A stretch of DNA of 64,000 nucleotides. Origin: Firm-04 sp964463355. Lineage in GTDB: Bacteria > Bacillota > Clostridia > Oscillospirales > Ruminococcaceae. Positions 1-8,431 of this stretch are shown piece by piece (position 1 is the first letter of the stretch; every line of letters begins with the position of its first letter). Under the pieces are notes generated by a model, which was not told the origin of the DNA, made no database searches, and saw only the letters and a program-made list of their open reading frames with translations. Where the stretch lies: contig CAYXBP010000002.1 of NCBI GenBank assembly GCA_964463355.1, forward strand, positions 1 through 64,000, given 5' to 3'. The translations under genes were made by a program, and so were the position numbers.

Positions 1-2
1 AG

Positions 3-119
3 AAATTCAAGGATACCTATCTTGATATGCCAAAGAATGATTATATCGATTCTTTGGCAGAGCATAAAAAAACCACGCAACTGCGTGGCTTTTCGCCCTG
101 TCATCTATTTTGGGCATAA
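3..119 (+). CDS. possible 3' end of an unidentified gene (partial)
   Basis: The third forward frame is open from the first bases to a TAA at 117-119 and reads like protein over its first part (KFKDTYLDMPKNDY, then IDSLAEHKK). The last 15 codons run through the hairpin of the terminator at 65-94, which is unusual for a real gene end. A second possibility is that the upstream gene ends at the TGA at 23-25 in another frame. I cannot assign a function, and the entry may be spurious. Confidence 0.3.
   Translation, partial: KFKDTYLDMPKNDYIDSLAEHKKTTQLRGFSPCHLFWA
65..94 (-). terminator. intrinsic terminator downstream of the tRNA genes
   Basis: A CCACGC/GCGTGG hairpin (73-78 with 83-88) is flanked by seven A on the left, which read as a T-run on the minus strand, and by CTTTT on the right. 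It can end leftward transcription of the tRNA pair and could also stop rightward transcription from outside the window. Confidence 0.75.
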
Positions 120-126
120 GAAATGA

Positions 127-197
127 AGCAGGTGAGGGGAATCGAACCCCCGACCTCAGCTTGGGAAGCTGATGTTTTACCATTAAACTACACCTGC
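127..197 (-). tRNA. tRNA-Gly (anticodon CCC)
   Basis: The reverse complement folds as a tRNA: acceptor GCAGGTG pairs with CACCTGC, the D-loop is AATGGTAAAA-like, the anticodon stem TCAGC/GCTGA encloses loop TTCCCAA (anticodon CCC, reading GGG), and the T-loop is GGTTCGATTCC. The 3' CCA is not encoded. It lies immediately downstream of tRNA-Leu on the same strand and the two probably form one transcript. Confidence 0.95.
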
Positions 198-233
198 ATA
201 CACAAATGGCACACCAGAAGGTGCGCCATCCTG

Positions 234-320
234 TGGTGCGGATAAGAGGACTTGAACCTCCATGATATTGCTATCATATGGACCTGAACCATACGCGTCT
301 GCCAATTCCGCCATATCCGC
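234..320 (-). tRNA. tRNA-Leu (anticodon CAG)
   Basis: This is a class II tRNA of 87 bases with a long variable arm. The acceptor GCGGATA pairs with TATCCGC, the anticodon loop is TTCAGGT (anticodon CAG, reading CUG), the T-arm contains GGTTCAAGTCC, and CCA is encoded at the 3' end. A consensus promoter lies about 40 bases upstream. Confidence 0.96.
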
Positions 321-361
321 ATCTGTTTTCTCACACCGCAGTATCGCCTGAGTGCTTTTTT

Positions 362-390
362 ATTATAGCACAGTCGATTGCATTTGTCAA
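362..390 (-). promoter_or_regulatory. promoter of the tRNA-Leu/tRNA-Gly unit
   Basis: On the minus strand TTGACA (385-390) is followed by exactly 17 bases and TATAAT (362-367). Both boxes match the sigma-A consensus perfectly. The start point would fall about 35 bases before tRNA-Leu. Confidence 0.85.
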
Positions 391-566
391 GCACTTTTTG
401 AGATTTTTCAAAAAAAAATTTTCGCCCCAGTTTTCAGCACCCAATCTGCTTGATTCTCACCGTAATTTCTTGCATTCATCACACAAAAAGAGTAGAATTA
501 CCGTGCGTTTATAGATATCCACCCCTCTTTTTTAGAAAAATCCATGGGCGAAGGCAGCAGAAAGTT

Positions 567-595
567 TTGCATTTTTCGCCAAAGTATGCTATAAT
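567..595 (+). promoter_or_regulatory. promoter of the cysteine desulfurase-thiI operon
   Basis: TTGCAT (567-572), a 17-base spacer and an extended -10 TGCTATAAT (TATAAT at 590-595) precede the gene start at 633. The rest of 391-566 holds no recognisable feature. Confidence 0.75.
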
Positions 596-632
596 AGAAA
601 GGATTGCAATCAACGGAAAGGACGATGAATCT

Positions 633-1769
633 ATGGCTGCATATCTTGATAACGCAGCGACCACCAAACCCTGTGCTGAATGCATCGCTGCAATGAACGA
701 TGCCATGGTCAATACATACGGCAACCCCTCCTCTTTGCATCGCATGGGCTTGGAAGCACAGCTTGTAGTGGATGCCGCACGTAAACAGATCGCGGCAGCA
801 CTTTCTTGTGAACCTGATCGCATTGTATTCACATCGGGTGCAACTGAAAGCAACAATCTTGCGATCTTCGGAACGGCTGGTGCTTACGGCAAACGGCGTA
901 AAAAAATGGTTGTGACTGCGGTGGAACACGCCTCGGTGCGTGCCGCATACGATCGCTTGGAACAGCAAGGCTTTACAGTGGTGCGCGTTGCACCTAACGC
1001 GAATGGTGAACTTGATCCGGAAGCTTTTCTTGCGGAAATTGACGAGAATACCTGTTTGGCAAGCATGATGCTGGTCAATAATGAAACAGGAGCCATTCTG
1101 CCAGTGCGGCGTACTTTTTATGCCGCAAAGAAAAAATATCCGCAGCTTGTTACCCATTGTGATGCAGTACAAGGATTTTTGAAAATCGGATGTACTGTCA
1201 ATGAACTGGAAGCTGATCTGATCTCTGTCAGTGCCCATAAGATTCATGGTGCAAAAGGCGCAGGTGCGCTTTATATCCGTAAGGGTACACGGTTGATTCC
1301 CCTGCTGTACGGCGGCGAACAGGAACAAAAGCTGCGTCCTGGCACAGAATCTGTTCCACTGATTGCAGGCTTTGGTGCAGCTGCTGCCATGATGCGCAAG
1401 AGTTTTTCCACGCGCACAGAACATATCACGGCACTGCGAAAGGAAGCTGTTCGGCAGCTTTCCGCCATGGATGGCATCATCATTCATCAGCCATGCGACT
1501 GCTCCCCCTATATTCTCAGTGTGGCAGTAAAAGGCCTGCGTGCAGAAACATTGCTGCATTTTTTGGCAGAACGTGCGGTATATGTTTCCAGTGGATCTGC
1601 CTGCTCCAAAGGGAAACCAAGTGGTGTGCTGCAAGCTTTCCGCATCCCAGATGATCTCGCTGACAGCACCATTCGTATCAGCTTCTGCGGCGAAAACGCC
1701 GTCTATGACATCAAATGCTTGGCAGAGGGCATCGCTGCGGCGCAGCAGCAACTGATCCACAAGCGTTGA
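633..1769 (+). CDS. cysteine desulfurase (NifS/IscS family)
   Basis: A 378-residue PLP-dependent aminotransferase-fold enzyme that takes sulfur from L-cysteine as an enzyme-bound persulfide. Visible are the N-terminal DNAATT motif, YGNPSS, the FTSGATESNN cofactor loop, the PLP lysine in SAHKIHG (K203) and the persulfide cysteine in SSGSACSKGK (C324). The ATG at 633 is chosen because GGAAAGG lies at a workable distance and DNAATT then sits at the usual N-terminal position; the frame is open further upstream but lies before the promoter. thiI follows 40 bases downstream, the arrangement of the NifZ-ThiI pair in Bacillus subtilis, so a dedicated role as sulfur donor for tRNA thiolation is likely. 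Confidence 0.95.
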   Translation: MAAYLDNAATTKPCAECIAAMNDAMVNTYGNPSSLHRMGLEAQLVVDAARKQIAAALSCEPDRIVFTSGATESNNLAIFGTAGAYGKRRKKMVVTAVEHASVRAAYDRLEQQGFTVVRVAPNANGELDPEAFLAEIDENTCLASMMLVNNETGAILPVRRTFYAAKKKYPQLVTHCDAVQGFLKIGCTVNELEADLISVSAHKIHGAKGAGALYIRKGTRLIPLLYGGEQEQKLRPGTESVPLIAGFGAAAAMMRKSFSTRTEHITALRKEAVRQLSAMDGIIIHQPCDCSPYILSVAVKGLRAETLLHFLAERAVYVSSGSACSKGKPSGVLQAFRIPDDLADSTIRISFCGENAVYDIKCLAEGIAAAQQQLIHKR

Positions 1770-1809
1770 AACGCAATATACTATTTATAATGGAAAAGAG
1801 GAATATGAA

Positions 1810-3021
1810 ATGCGAGAAATTGTTCTGTTGAAATATGGCGAATTGGCTCTTAAGGGTCTTAACCGTAACAGCTTCGAAGATGTACTACTGCGCAGTATTC
1901 GCCACAGATTGAAGTTTATCGGCAATTTTGAATACGCCAAGGGGCAATCTACCATTTACATTACCCCTTGCGCCGATACCGATGCAGCCTGTAACGACCT
2001 GATTGATGCCGCCATGCCCCGTCTGCAAAAGGTATTCGGCATTGCCGCGCTTTGCCGCGCGTTGGTCTGTGAAAAAGATTTTGCTGATATCGCAACCCGT
2101 GCCATTCCATATCTGCAAGAAGTGCTGCCATACGTAAAAACATTTAAAGTTGAGGCAAAGCGCGCCGACAAGGCATTTCCCATGAAGTCGCCGCAGATAT
2201 GCGCAGAGCTGGGCGGCATTTTGCTGGAAGCGTTTCCCGCACTGACAGTGGACGTACACGATCCCGACATCACAGTTACCGTTGAAATCCGTGACACCAA
2301 TGCGTATATTCACGCCGCCAAGTTGAAAGGCGCAGGAGGACTGCCTGTAGGCACCGCTGGAAACGGTCTGATGCTGCTTTCAGGCGGCATTGATAGCCCC
2401 GTTGCCGCATGGATGATGGCAAAACGCGGTATGCGCATCACTGCCTGCCATTTTGAAAGCCCACCCTACACTTCGGAGCGTGCCCGCATGAAAGTGGAAA
2501 CGTTGGTGGAAAAATTAGTACCTTGGTGCGGCAGCATGGCATTCTTCTGCGTACCGTTCACCGAAATCCAGGAGGTGCTGCGTCGCGAGTGCCCCGAAGA
2601 GTATTTCACGATCCTCATGCGCCGTTTGATGATGGAAATCGCACAGCGCATTGCCGAACAAAACAAATGCGAAGCCATCATCACTGGTGAAAGCCTCGGG
2701 CAGGTTGCCAGTCAGACCTTGCAGGCGATCCACTGCACGGATGCCGTGTCGAAGATTCCCGTACTGCGCCCGCTCATTGGGATGGACAAAACCGAAATCA
2801 TCGACATCGCACGCCGCATCGATACCTTTGAAACATCTATCCTCCCCTACGAGGATTGCTGCACGGTGTTCACACCACGTCACCCCAAACTGCGCCCACG
2901 TCTGGAAGATGTGGAAGCGGCGCAGAATGCCGTTGATTTCAGCAAACTGATCAATGATGCAGTGCAAAACACCACAAAAAAAATCTTTGCAATGCGCATT
3001 GCCGAAAACGACAAGGCGTAA
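1810..3021 (+). CDS. thiI: tRNA 4-thiouridine synthase ThiI
   Basis: ThiI activates uridine-8 of tRNA by adenylation and replaces its oxygen with sulfur. The 403-residue protein has an N-terminal ferredoxin-like/THUMP region (about 1-165), a PP-loop SGGIDS at 191-196 and the GESLGQVASQT motif. It stops without the C-terminal rhodanese domain found in the E. coli protein, as in other Firmicutes, so sulfur is probably handed directly from the upstream cysteine desulfurase. The ATG at 1810 follows an AAAAGAGGAA ribosome site. It is expressed from the promoter at 567. Confidence 0.95.
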   Translation: MREIVLLKYGELALKGLNRNSFEDVLLRSIRHRLKFIGNFEYAKGQSTIYITPCADTDAACNDLIDAAMPRLQKVFGIAALCRALVCEKDFADIATRAIPYLQEVLPYVKTFKVEAKRADKAFPMKSPQICAELGGILLEAFPALTVDVHDPDITVTVEIRDTNAYIHAAKLKGAGGLPVGTAGNGLMLLSGGIDSPVAAWMMAKRGMRITACHFESPPYTSERARMKVETLVEKLVPWCGSMAFFCVPFTEIQEVLRRECPEEYFTILMRRLMMEIAQRIAEQNKCEAIITGESLGQVASQTLQAIHCTDAVSKIPVLRPLIGMDKTEIIDIARRIDTFETSILPYEDCCTVFTPRHPKLRPRLEDVEAAQNAVDFSKLINDAVQNTTKKIFAMRIAENDKA

Positions 3022-3102
3022 AAGAATACAATCGATGTGCCAAAGAACGACAACGCATTCCAAAATGCCATCAAAATTTTTGGTAAAGTTATGGAGAATA
3101 TC

Positions 3103-3651
3103 ATGAAAGTATGCCATGAGTATGGTAAAGATTCCGAAGTTTTTGCAGCCGACCTTGACAAAACCATAGCCGATGTAGTAAAATTGTTAGGGGAAAGGGG
3201 CTTCTCTGTTGCTACGGCGGAAAGCCTGACAGGTGGACTCCTCTCCGAACGTATTACATCAGTGGCAGGCGCATCGCGGGTATTTGAGCTTGGAATCTGC
3301 ACCTACTCCGACAGAATGAAACGGGATATGCTCGCAGTACCACCCGAGATCTTGCTGCGTTACGGCGCGGTCAGCAGAGAAACAGCCTACGCAATGGCAA
3401 GCGGATTGTCTGTCCGCTCCAGCGCAAACCTCTCTCTGGCAGTCACCGGCATTGCAGGGCCAGACGGCGGCACGAAAGAACATCCCATAGGCACTGTTTA
3501 CGCAGGCTTTGCGTTTCAGGGTGAAGTAGCTGCAACCCTACTGCGGCTCTGGGAACTTCCGGAGCTTGACAGAGATGGCATCCGGCACTATACCGCAAAA
3601 TGTGTGTTTTGTATCGCAAAACAGTTGCTTGAGGCGGAGTACTTCCGCTGA
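3103..3651 (+). CDS. CinA C-terminal domain protein, nicotinamide-nucleotide amidase (PncC type)
   Basis: PncC-type enzymes deamidate nicotinamide mononucleotide to nicotinate mononucleotide in pyridine nucleotide recycling. The 182-residue protein has ATAESLTGGLL near its start, where the family usually has AESCTGG, then SRETAYAMA and the nucleotide-binding AVTGIAGPDGG followed by PIGTVYAG. Only the amidase domain is present; the N-terminal CinA/MoaB-like domain is absent. The ATG at 3103 is preferred because GGAG sits six bases before it. In-frame alternatives are GTG 3037 and ATG 3091, both without a good ribosome site. It follows thiI by about 80 bases and probably shares its transcript. 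Confidence 0.88.
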   Translation: MKVCHEYGKDSEVFAADLDKTIADVVKLLGERGFSVATAESLTGGLLSERITSVAGASRVFELGICTYSDRMKRDMLAVPPEILLRYGAVSRETAYAMASGLSVRSSANLSLAVTGIAGPDGGTKEHPIGTVYAGFAFQGEVAATLLRLWELPELDRDGIRHYTAKCVFCIAKQLLEAEYFR

Positions 3652-3742
3652 AAGCCGCAACCTGTACGGCACGGAAGCTGATGCGCGCTTTTTCGGGCGA
3701 TGCTAGGCAGAAACTGACGTCAATGATGGAGGCGTTCTTCCC

Positions 3743-5239
3743 ATGAGTGACAAATTTCAGCAAAATCCCAACCCCATGCAGGATCATGAAAACTGCCCCG
3801 ATGCAGGGACAGAACGACCCGTTTTTTCCTCGCTGCCCCAATTGGCAGAGGAATCCGGCACAGAAGGCAAAACAAATCTCGATGACACCATCGACGAGCT
3901 GCTGCAATCTACGGTACGCGCGGAGACAGCAGAATCGGCTTTGGAGGATTCTGGAAATGAAACGCCCGCTGTAACCGTGAGCGAAAAAACGGATGACATC
4001 GACACCATTCTCGCGGAGGTCGACGCGATGCGTCATACAGACAACGCAGAACAGGGTGAAGGTGTGCCGCAAGGAGATCCCCCCAAGCAGGAAATGGGCT
4101 CCGAGCAGGCAACTTCTGACGCGTCTACACCCGAAGTTTCCAAAGCGGAGGCGGTAACGCCACCGAAAAGGACATCAGGCAAAAAAAAGAAGCGTAAGAA
4201 GAAAAAGCGCAAACGATATACCATAGCGCAGGGTTTGCGGGATCTGTTCCCTGTGCGCGGCGATTCCGCTTTCGATGTGGTCAGAAAAATCATCTTTCTC
4301 GTTGCCCTCATCGCATTCGCGGTCTGCTTGTATCTCATCGCCGACTACTACGTCGAGCTGTACCTGAACAAGCGGCTGCACGAAGGAATGCAGGGTGAGA
4401 TGGCAAACTATCACAGCAGCCAGTCTTCCAGCGCGCCGGTCATCGGAACAACACCGCAAGGCGAAGTGTACGAGTACCTCGAACACAACTACATTGCGGA
4501 TATGTACCTGAATCGTAACTCCGATTTGGTCGGCTATATTACCATCGAAGGCACACCAGTAAGCTACCCCATCGTACAGCGCAAATCTACAGACCCCAAT
4601 ATCAACACCAACGATTATTACCTCTACAGGGCGTTTGACCTCTCGGAAAACAGGGCAGGCTGTATCTTCATGGATTATCGCTGCCACTTCGATGAAGTGG
4701 TCGGCAACCGCCGTGCGGTAGATAATTCCACGAATCTTCTGGTGTATGGGCACAACATGAAAAATGAGTCGATGTTCGGCAGCCTGAAGAAGTACTACAA
4801 CAATTACAGCTATTACAGCAACCACCCCATTATTACGCTGGATTCGCTATACAAAACCTACTACTATAAGATCTTCGCGATCTTTATCGTAGACGGCGAT
4901 GACCTGACCTCCGAGTACGCTTTCGATTGCTGGAACACCTTTGAATTCGACAATGAAGAGGAGTTTCTGGCATACGTCAACAACGCCAAAAAACGCAACA
5001 TGATGAAGAACGAGGTCGATGTGACCTACGGCGATCAGCTGCTGACGCTTTACACTTGCAACGGTAAGCTCGAAAACGCAAAGCTCATCATTATGGCGCG
5101 TCTGATGCGCGACGGCGAGAACCCCACCGATGGCACACAGTTCAGTGAGCCAAACAGTAACGTTCTCTGGCCAAAGGCATTCTATCAGTACGGAAACTAT
5201 TCCGAATTTGACCCTGAACTCTTTGTCCCCTACGATTGA
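3743..5239 (+). CDS. class B sortase with long acidic cytoplasmic N-terminus
   Basis: Sortases are membrane-anchored cysteine transpeptidases that attach proteins to the cell wall. Of 498 residues, about the first 140 are acidic and low in complexity, followed by a Lys/Arg tract, one transmembrane segment (about 180-205) and the sortase domain. Catalytic residues are visible as His337 in YGHNM, Cys439 in TLYTC and Arg453 in MARLMR. The spacing between His and Cys fits class B. GGAGG precedes the ATG at 3743. No LPXTG-type substrate gene lies next to it. The approximately 140-residue cytoplasmic tail is longer than in typical class B enzymes and its role is unknown. Confidence 0.9.
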   Translation: MSDKFQQNPNPMQDHENCPDAGTERPVFSSLPQLAEESGTEGKTNLDDTIDELLQSTVRAETAESALEDSGNETPAVTVSEKTDDIDTILAEVDAMRHTDNAEQGEGVPQGDPPKQEMGSEQATSDASTPEVSKAEAVTPPKRTSGKKKKRKKKKRKRYTIAQGLRDLFPVRGDSAFDVVRKIIFLVALIAFAVCLYLIADYYVELYLNKRLHEGMQGEMANYHSSQSSSAPVIGTTPQGEVYEYLEHNYIADMYLNRNSDLVGYITIEGTPVSYPIVQRKSTDPNINTNDYYLYRAFDLSENRAGCIFMDYRCHFDEVVGNRRAVDNSTNLLVYGHNMKNESMFGSLKKYYNNYSYYSNHPIITLDSLYKTYYYKIFAIFIVDGDDLTSEYAFDCWNTFEFDNEEEFLAYVNNAKKRNMMKNEVDVTYGDQLLTLYTCNGKLENAKLIIMARLMRDGENPTDGTQFSEPNSNVLWPKAFYQYGNYSEFDPELFVPYD

Positions 5240-5592
5240 GATGAGGGTCCCCGAAGCATCGTCGGCAGTGGGGCAGTGAACGGACGGTTCTATGCCCACA
5301 CATCCCGCCCCTGCCTTCGGCACGCTGTAGCTGCGTTCTCCCACGAGTGGCGCACGGCCTTCGTTTTGTACTGTCGCCTGGCGACAAACGCAGCATAACG
5401 CAGCAAAAAATCCTTTAGATACAGAAAGGCAGAAAGCACATACCATTCCTGCGGTATGTCCGTTCGGGCAAGAGGACAGCCCCGAACGGCAAATAAGGAG
5501 GACACAAACGGTTTCCGGACAAAATCCCCATACAATCTTGGGGAAATAAAGCCGACCTTCGCGTCGGTGAGATTGATATTTGGAGAGAAACT
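5240..5592 (+). promoter_or_regulatory. hairpin-rich leader upstream of the SpoIID-like gene
   Basis: This 353-base gap has no credible ORF. Its distal half carries four hairpins in close succession: CATACC/GGTATG (5439-5458), a 9-bp CCGTTCGGG/CCCGAACGG stem (5460-5489), CCCCA/TGGGG (5526-5543) and CCGAC/GTCGG (5552-5567). They end about 25 bases before the next gene, with AAGGAGG at 5494-5500 between stems. I compared it by eye with c-di-AMP, c-di-GMP and THF riboswitch consensus and found no match. No clear promoter was found in the gap. Confidence 0.45.
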
Positions 5593-6834
5593 ATGCAAGT
5601 TCGAACGCGACGAAACCGCATCGCGCTTCTGGTTTCAGGTGTGATGGTCTTCACCGCAACAGGTGTTACACACATCGACCAGAACGCGTTGTATGGCTCG
5701 CCCGCTGTCAATGTAGTTCACGCAGCGACAACCACGATGAACGGAACCGATTCTGGCGAACATGTTGTTTCGGGGCCCTCACCACTGATTGTAGGCGATG
5801 CCGCAGAGGACTCTGCCGCTGCAAACGATTACAACGTAACCGATTGGTGGAAGGCTGACATCTCTGAGTATGATCAGAGCCTTTCCCTCATACGCTACGA
5901 GACAGTCTCGGCTGAGCAGGACCCGCTTTTGACGACAACTGCAGTGACAACAACTACCACCGAAACCACATCCACTACCGTCTTTTCCACCTACCGTGAG
6001 CCGGCACTCACTGCCGCATCTACCATTGCGGCAAAGTCCGATACTGTCGTCTTTTATTCATCGGGATACGGGCACGGCGTGGGCATGAGCCAAAACGGCG
6101 CAAACTTCTACGCCATGTATGACGGTTGGAATTACGAACAAATCCTAGCGCACTACTACCCTGGCACTACACTGGTAAATACTGGTGTGACGGAAGATAC
6201 ACAAATCACGATCGGCAATTGTTCAGGCGATATCGTTTCTGTCATTGCGCAGGTCGTGAATCGAGAAATGGGGCCAAGCATGGCTCCCGAAGCCCTCAAG
6301 GCACAGGCAGTCGCTGTCTACAGCTTCTACCTCTTCCACGGTCACGGTTCTGGTCTACAGGGCAAAAAGAACCCCAGCCAGAACATTATCGATGCGGTAC
6401 GCTCGGTGCTGGGTACTGCGGTGTATTACAATAATGAGCCAGCAGATACAATGTTCTACGCTTCCAGCGGTGGCGCAACTGCCTCCTGTAAGGATATCTT
6501 TTTTATGGATATCCCCTACTTGGTCAGCGTCCCCGTGCAACATGACGAAACCTGCGACCCCTACTACAATCAAGCAACGGTGTTCTCAACCGCAAAGCTG
6601 AAAAGGATTCTGGAATCCGCATACAACGTTGACCTGACAGGCAACCCATATGACTGGATGCAGATTACTTACGGCGATGGCGGTTATGTCGCGAGTGTCG
6701 TCATCGGCGGAACAGTTACCGTAAAGGGCAATTCCCTGCGCGATGTGCTCGGTCTCCGCTCCCCTAAATTTGAGTTTGTATATCAGCCACCCGTAGCTGC
6801 GAGTGCTGAAACTACAACCACAACGGTTGCCTGA
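5593..6834 (+). CDS. SpoIID/LytB-domain protein with permuted motif order
   Basis: SpoIID-family proteins are lytic transglycosylases acting on peptidoglycan. This 413-residue protein begins with an uncleaved or cleaved signal sequence (basic, then hydrophobic to about residue 45) and a Thr-rich linker (about 110-135). The family motifs are all present but in unusual order: GHGVGMSQ (160-167) and HYYPGT (187-192) come first, then EALKAQAVAVYS (from 234), SSGGATAS (291-298) and LGLRS near the end. In ordinary SpoIID the GHGVGMSQ and HYYPGT block closes the domain. The gene follows a structured leader and ends at a terminator at 6867. A cell-surface wall-remodelling role is inferred. Confidence 0.85.
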   Translation: MQVRTRRNRIALLVSGVMVFTATGVTHIDQNALYGSPAVNVVHAATTTMNGTDSGEHVVSGPSPLIVGDAAEDSAAANDYNVTDWWKADISEYDQSLSLIRYETVSAEQDPLLTTTAVTTTTTETTSTTVFSTYREPALTAASTIAAKSDTVVFYSSGYGHGVGMSQNGANFYAMYDGWNYEQILAHYYPGTTLVNTGVTEDTQITIGNCSGDIVSVIAQVVNREMGPSMAPEALKAQAVAVYSFYLFHGHGSGLQGKKNPSQNIIDAVRSVLGTAVYYNNEPADTMFYASSGGATASCKDIFFMDIPYLVSVPVQHDETCDPYYNQATVFSTAKLKRILESAYNVDLTGNPYDWMQITYGDGGYVASVVIGGTVTVKGNSLRDVLGLRSPKFEFVYQPPVAASAETTTTTVA

Positions 6835-6866
6835 ACACTTCAGGCTTAGCAACTTGAATAGAGATA

Positions 6867-6898
6867 AGACGGTTGGTGCTTACTGACCGTCTTTTCTG
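6867..6898 (+). terminator. intrinsic terminator of the SpoIID-like gene
   Basis: AGACGGT (6867-6873) pairs with ACCGTCT (6886-6892) and is followed by TTTT. It lies between the SpoIID-like gene and the hydrolase gene. Confidence 0.7.
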
Positions 6899-6926
6899 TT
6901 TCGTTACTCGTGAAAGGATCGTTGAC

Positions 6927-8240
6927 ATGATACTGCGTCTGCTTCTTACTTTGCTGTTCATCTTCGGCGCAAACTGCTTTTGTCTGCTCTGGCAAAAGCC
7001 CCTGCTGCTTGCAGCTGCGCTGCCCACTTTACTGATCCCCAACCTTTTGGCGGGCTTCTTCCGCAAAAAGATCCCTACCAAACGCCTGAGATGCTGCAAT
7101 CACGGGCTGGAATGCCTATATATTTTTACGGTTGCTGCGGTTTGTTCGGTCATCGCACAGCTTGCACTGCTTACGCAGATTGACAACATCGGTTGGAAAC
7201 TCTGGATACTCAGTGCTGTATGGGCACTTGCCGCTAACGCGATTCTGTTCTGGAATGGCATCGTTTTCGTGTACTGTACCTCCACACAGCTTAGATTGAA
7301 ACATCGTGTCATCGGCATCATTTGCGGGCCAATTCCCATCGTTCACCTGTTCGCGCTGTATCATATCATACGGATTGTGCGCCGAGAATTGCGGATCGAA
7401 ACCGAAAAAGCAGCCCTGAATCAATCACGGCAGCACTTGCAGATCTGCAAGACCAAATATCCCATTTTGATGGTGCATGGCGTGTTCTTTCGTGATACCA
7501 GGGCGTTCAATTACTGGGGCAGAATCCCGAAACAGCTTGCGCAAAACGGAGCGACCATCTTCTACGGTGAGCATCAATCTGCACTTTCCATCACAGACAG
7601 TGCAGAAGAACTCGCTGCACGCATCACCAGCATCGTGGAAAAAGAAGGTTGTGGCAAGGTAAACATCATCGCACACTCCAAGGGCGGTCTGGATTGCCGC
7701 TACGCAATCGCGCACTGCGGCATAGCCCCATATGTGGCTTCGCTCACAACCATCAACACGCCACATCAGGGCTGCGGCTTTGCAGAGTATCTGCTGGAGA
7801 AAGTACCCCAGAACGTCTGTGACAGGATCGCTGCAACCTATAATCACGCGGCGACTGTAATGGGCGATACTACCCCCGATTTTATGGCAGCAGTCAAAGA
7901 TCTGACTGCGGCGCGATGTCAGGAAATAATGCACGAACTCTATCTGCCTGCGGATATTTATACCCAGAGCGTTGGCTCCATGCTCAAAGGCTCTACCAGC
8001 GGTAAGTTCCCACTGAATTTTTCACAGCCGCTGGTCAAGTATTTTGATGGTCCAAACGATGGTCTGGTGGCAGCAACTTCGTTCCAGTGGGGCGAAAACT
8101 ACCAGTTTGTCGTTCCCAAGGGCAACCGCGGTATCTCCCATGGCGATATGATTGACCTCAACCGCGAAGATATTGATGAATTTGATGTACGCGAATTCTA
8201 TGTGCAGCTTGTCAACAAACTGCGTGAAAAAGGACTCTAA
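6927..8240 (+). CDS. membrane-attached alpha/beta hydrolase (lipase/acyltransferase-like)
   Basis: The 437-residue protein has an N-terminal region with three to four hydrophobic helices (about 1-45, 52-75, 80-110, 125-145), then a cytoplasmic or surface alpha/beta-hydrolase domain. It shows the PILMVHGVFF oxyanion-side motif and the nucleophile elbow AHSKGG with Ser251, followed by INTPHQGCG, as in triacylglycerol lipases. The usual elbow is GHSxGG; Ala replaces the first Gly. The ATG at 6927 is preceded by AAAGGA, while the in-frame TTG further upstream lies inside the preceding terminator. The substrate cannot be told from sequence. A terminator follows at 8299. Confidence 0.8.
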   Translation: MILRLLLTLLFIFGANCFCLLWQKPLLLAAALPTLLIPNLLAGFFRKKIPTKRLRCCNHGLECLYIFTVAAVCSVIAQLALLTQIDNIGWKLWILSAVWALAANAILFWNGIVFVYCTSTQLRLKHRVIGIICGPIPIVHLFALYHIIRIVRRELRIETEKAALNQSRQHLQICKTKYPILMVHGVFFRDTRAFNYWGRIPKQLAQNGATIFYGEHQSALSITDSAEELAARITSIVEKEGCGKVNIIAHSKGGLDCRYAIAHCGIAPYVASLTTINTPHQGCGFAEYLLEKVPQNVCDRIAATYNHAATVMGDTTPDFMAAVKDLTAARCQEIMHELYLPADIYTQSVGSMLKGSTSGKFPLNFSQPLVKYFDGPNDGLVAATSFQWGENYQFVVPKGNRGISHGDMIDLNREDIDEFDVREFYVQLVNKLREKGL

Positions 8241-8298
8241 TGCAGCTGTGAACTCGATGAATGCCATGTATTGAACCACTATTATATTATAACATAAA

Positions 8299-8334
8299 CG
8301 GTATACCCTTGCAATGAGGGCATACCGCTTTTTT
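8299..8334 (+). terminator. intrinsic terminator of the hydrolase gene
   Basis: A CGGTAT-ACCCT / AGGG-CATACCG hairpin (8299-8327, one mismatch) is followed by CTTTTTT. Confidence 0.75.
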
Positions 8335-8367
8335 CAGGGCGAAATGCCCTCTCATATGTGGAAAAGT

Positions 8368-8404
8368 AAAAAAAATCCCCACGACGAAGAACTTCGCCAT
8401 GGGG
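8368..8404 (-). terminator. intrinsic terminator of the phosphofructokinase gene
   Basis: On the minus strand a hairpin with CCCCA/TGGGG base and CGAAG/CTTCG top (two mismatches) is followed by a run of eight T, the A-run at 8368-8375 on the plus strand. It lies just downstream of the stop at 8432. Confidence 0.65.
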
Positions 8405-8431
8405 GAGAAGGAAAGAGGTTACCAGCAAGAT

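Noticed and set aside
498..1760. 420-codon open frame antisense to the cysteine desulfurase
   Set aside because: The plus strand carries all catalytic motifs, a promoter and a ribosome site; the antisense frame has none.
5439..5592. c-di-AMP (ydaO) or c-di-GMP riboswitch before the SpoIID-like gene
   Set aside because: The conserved cores (for example CCGUCAGCUAAC of ydaO) are absent by eye; only generic hairpins are present.
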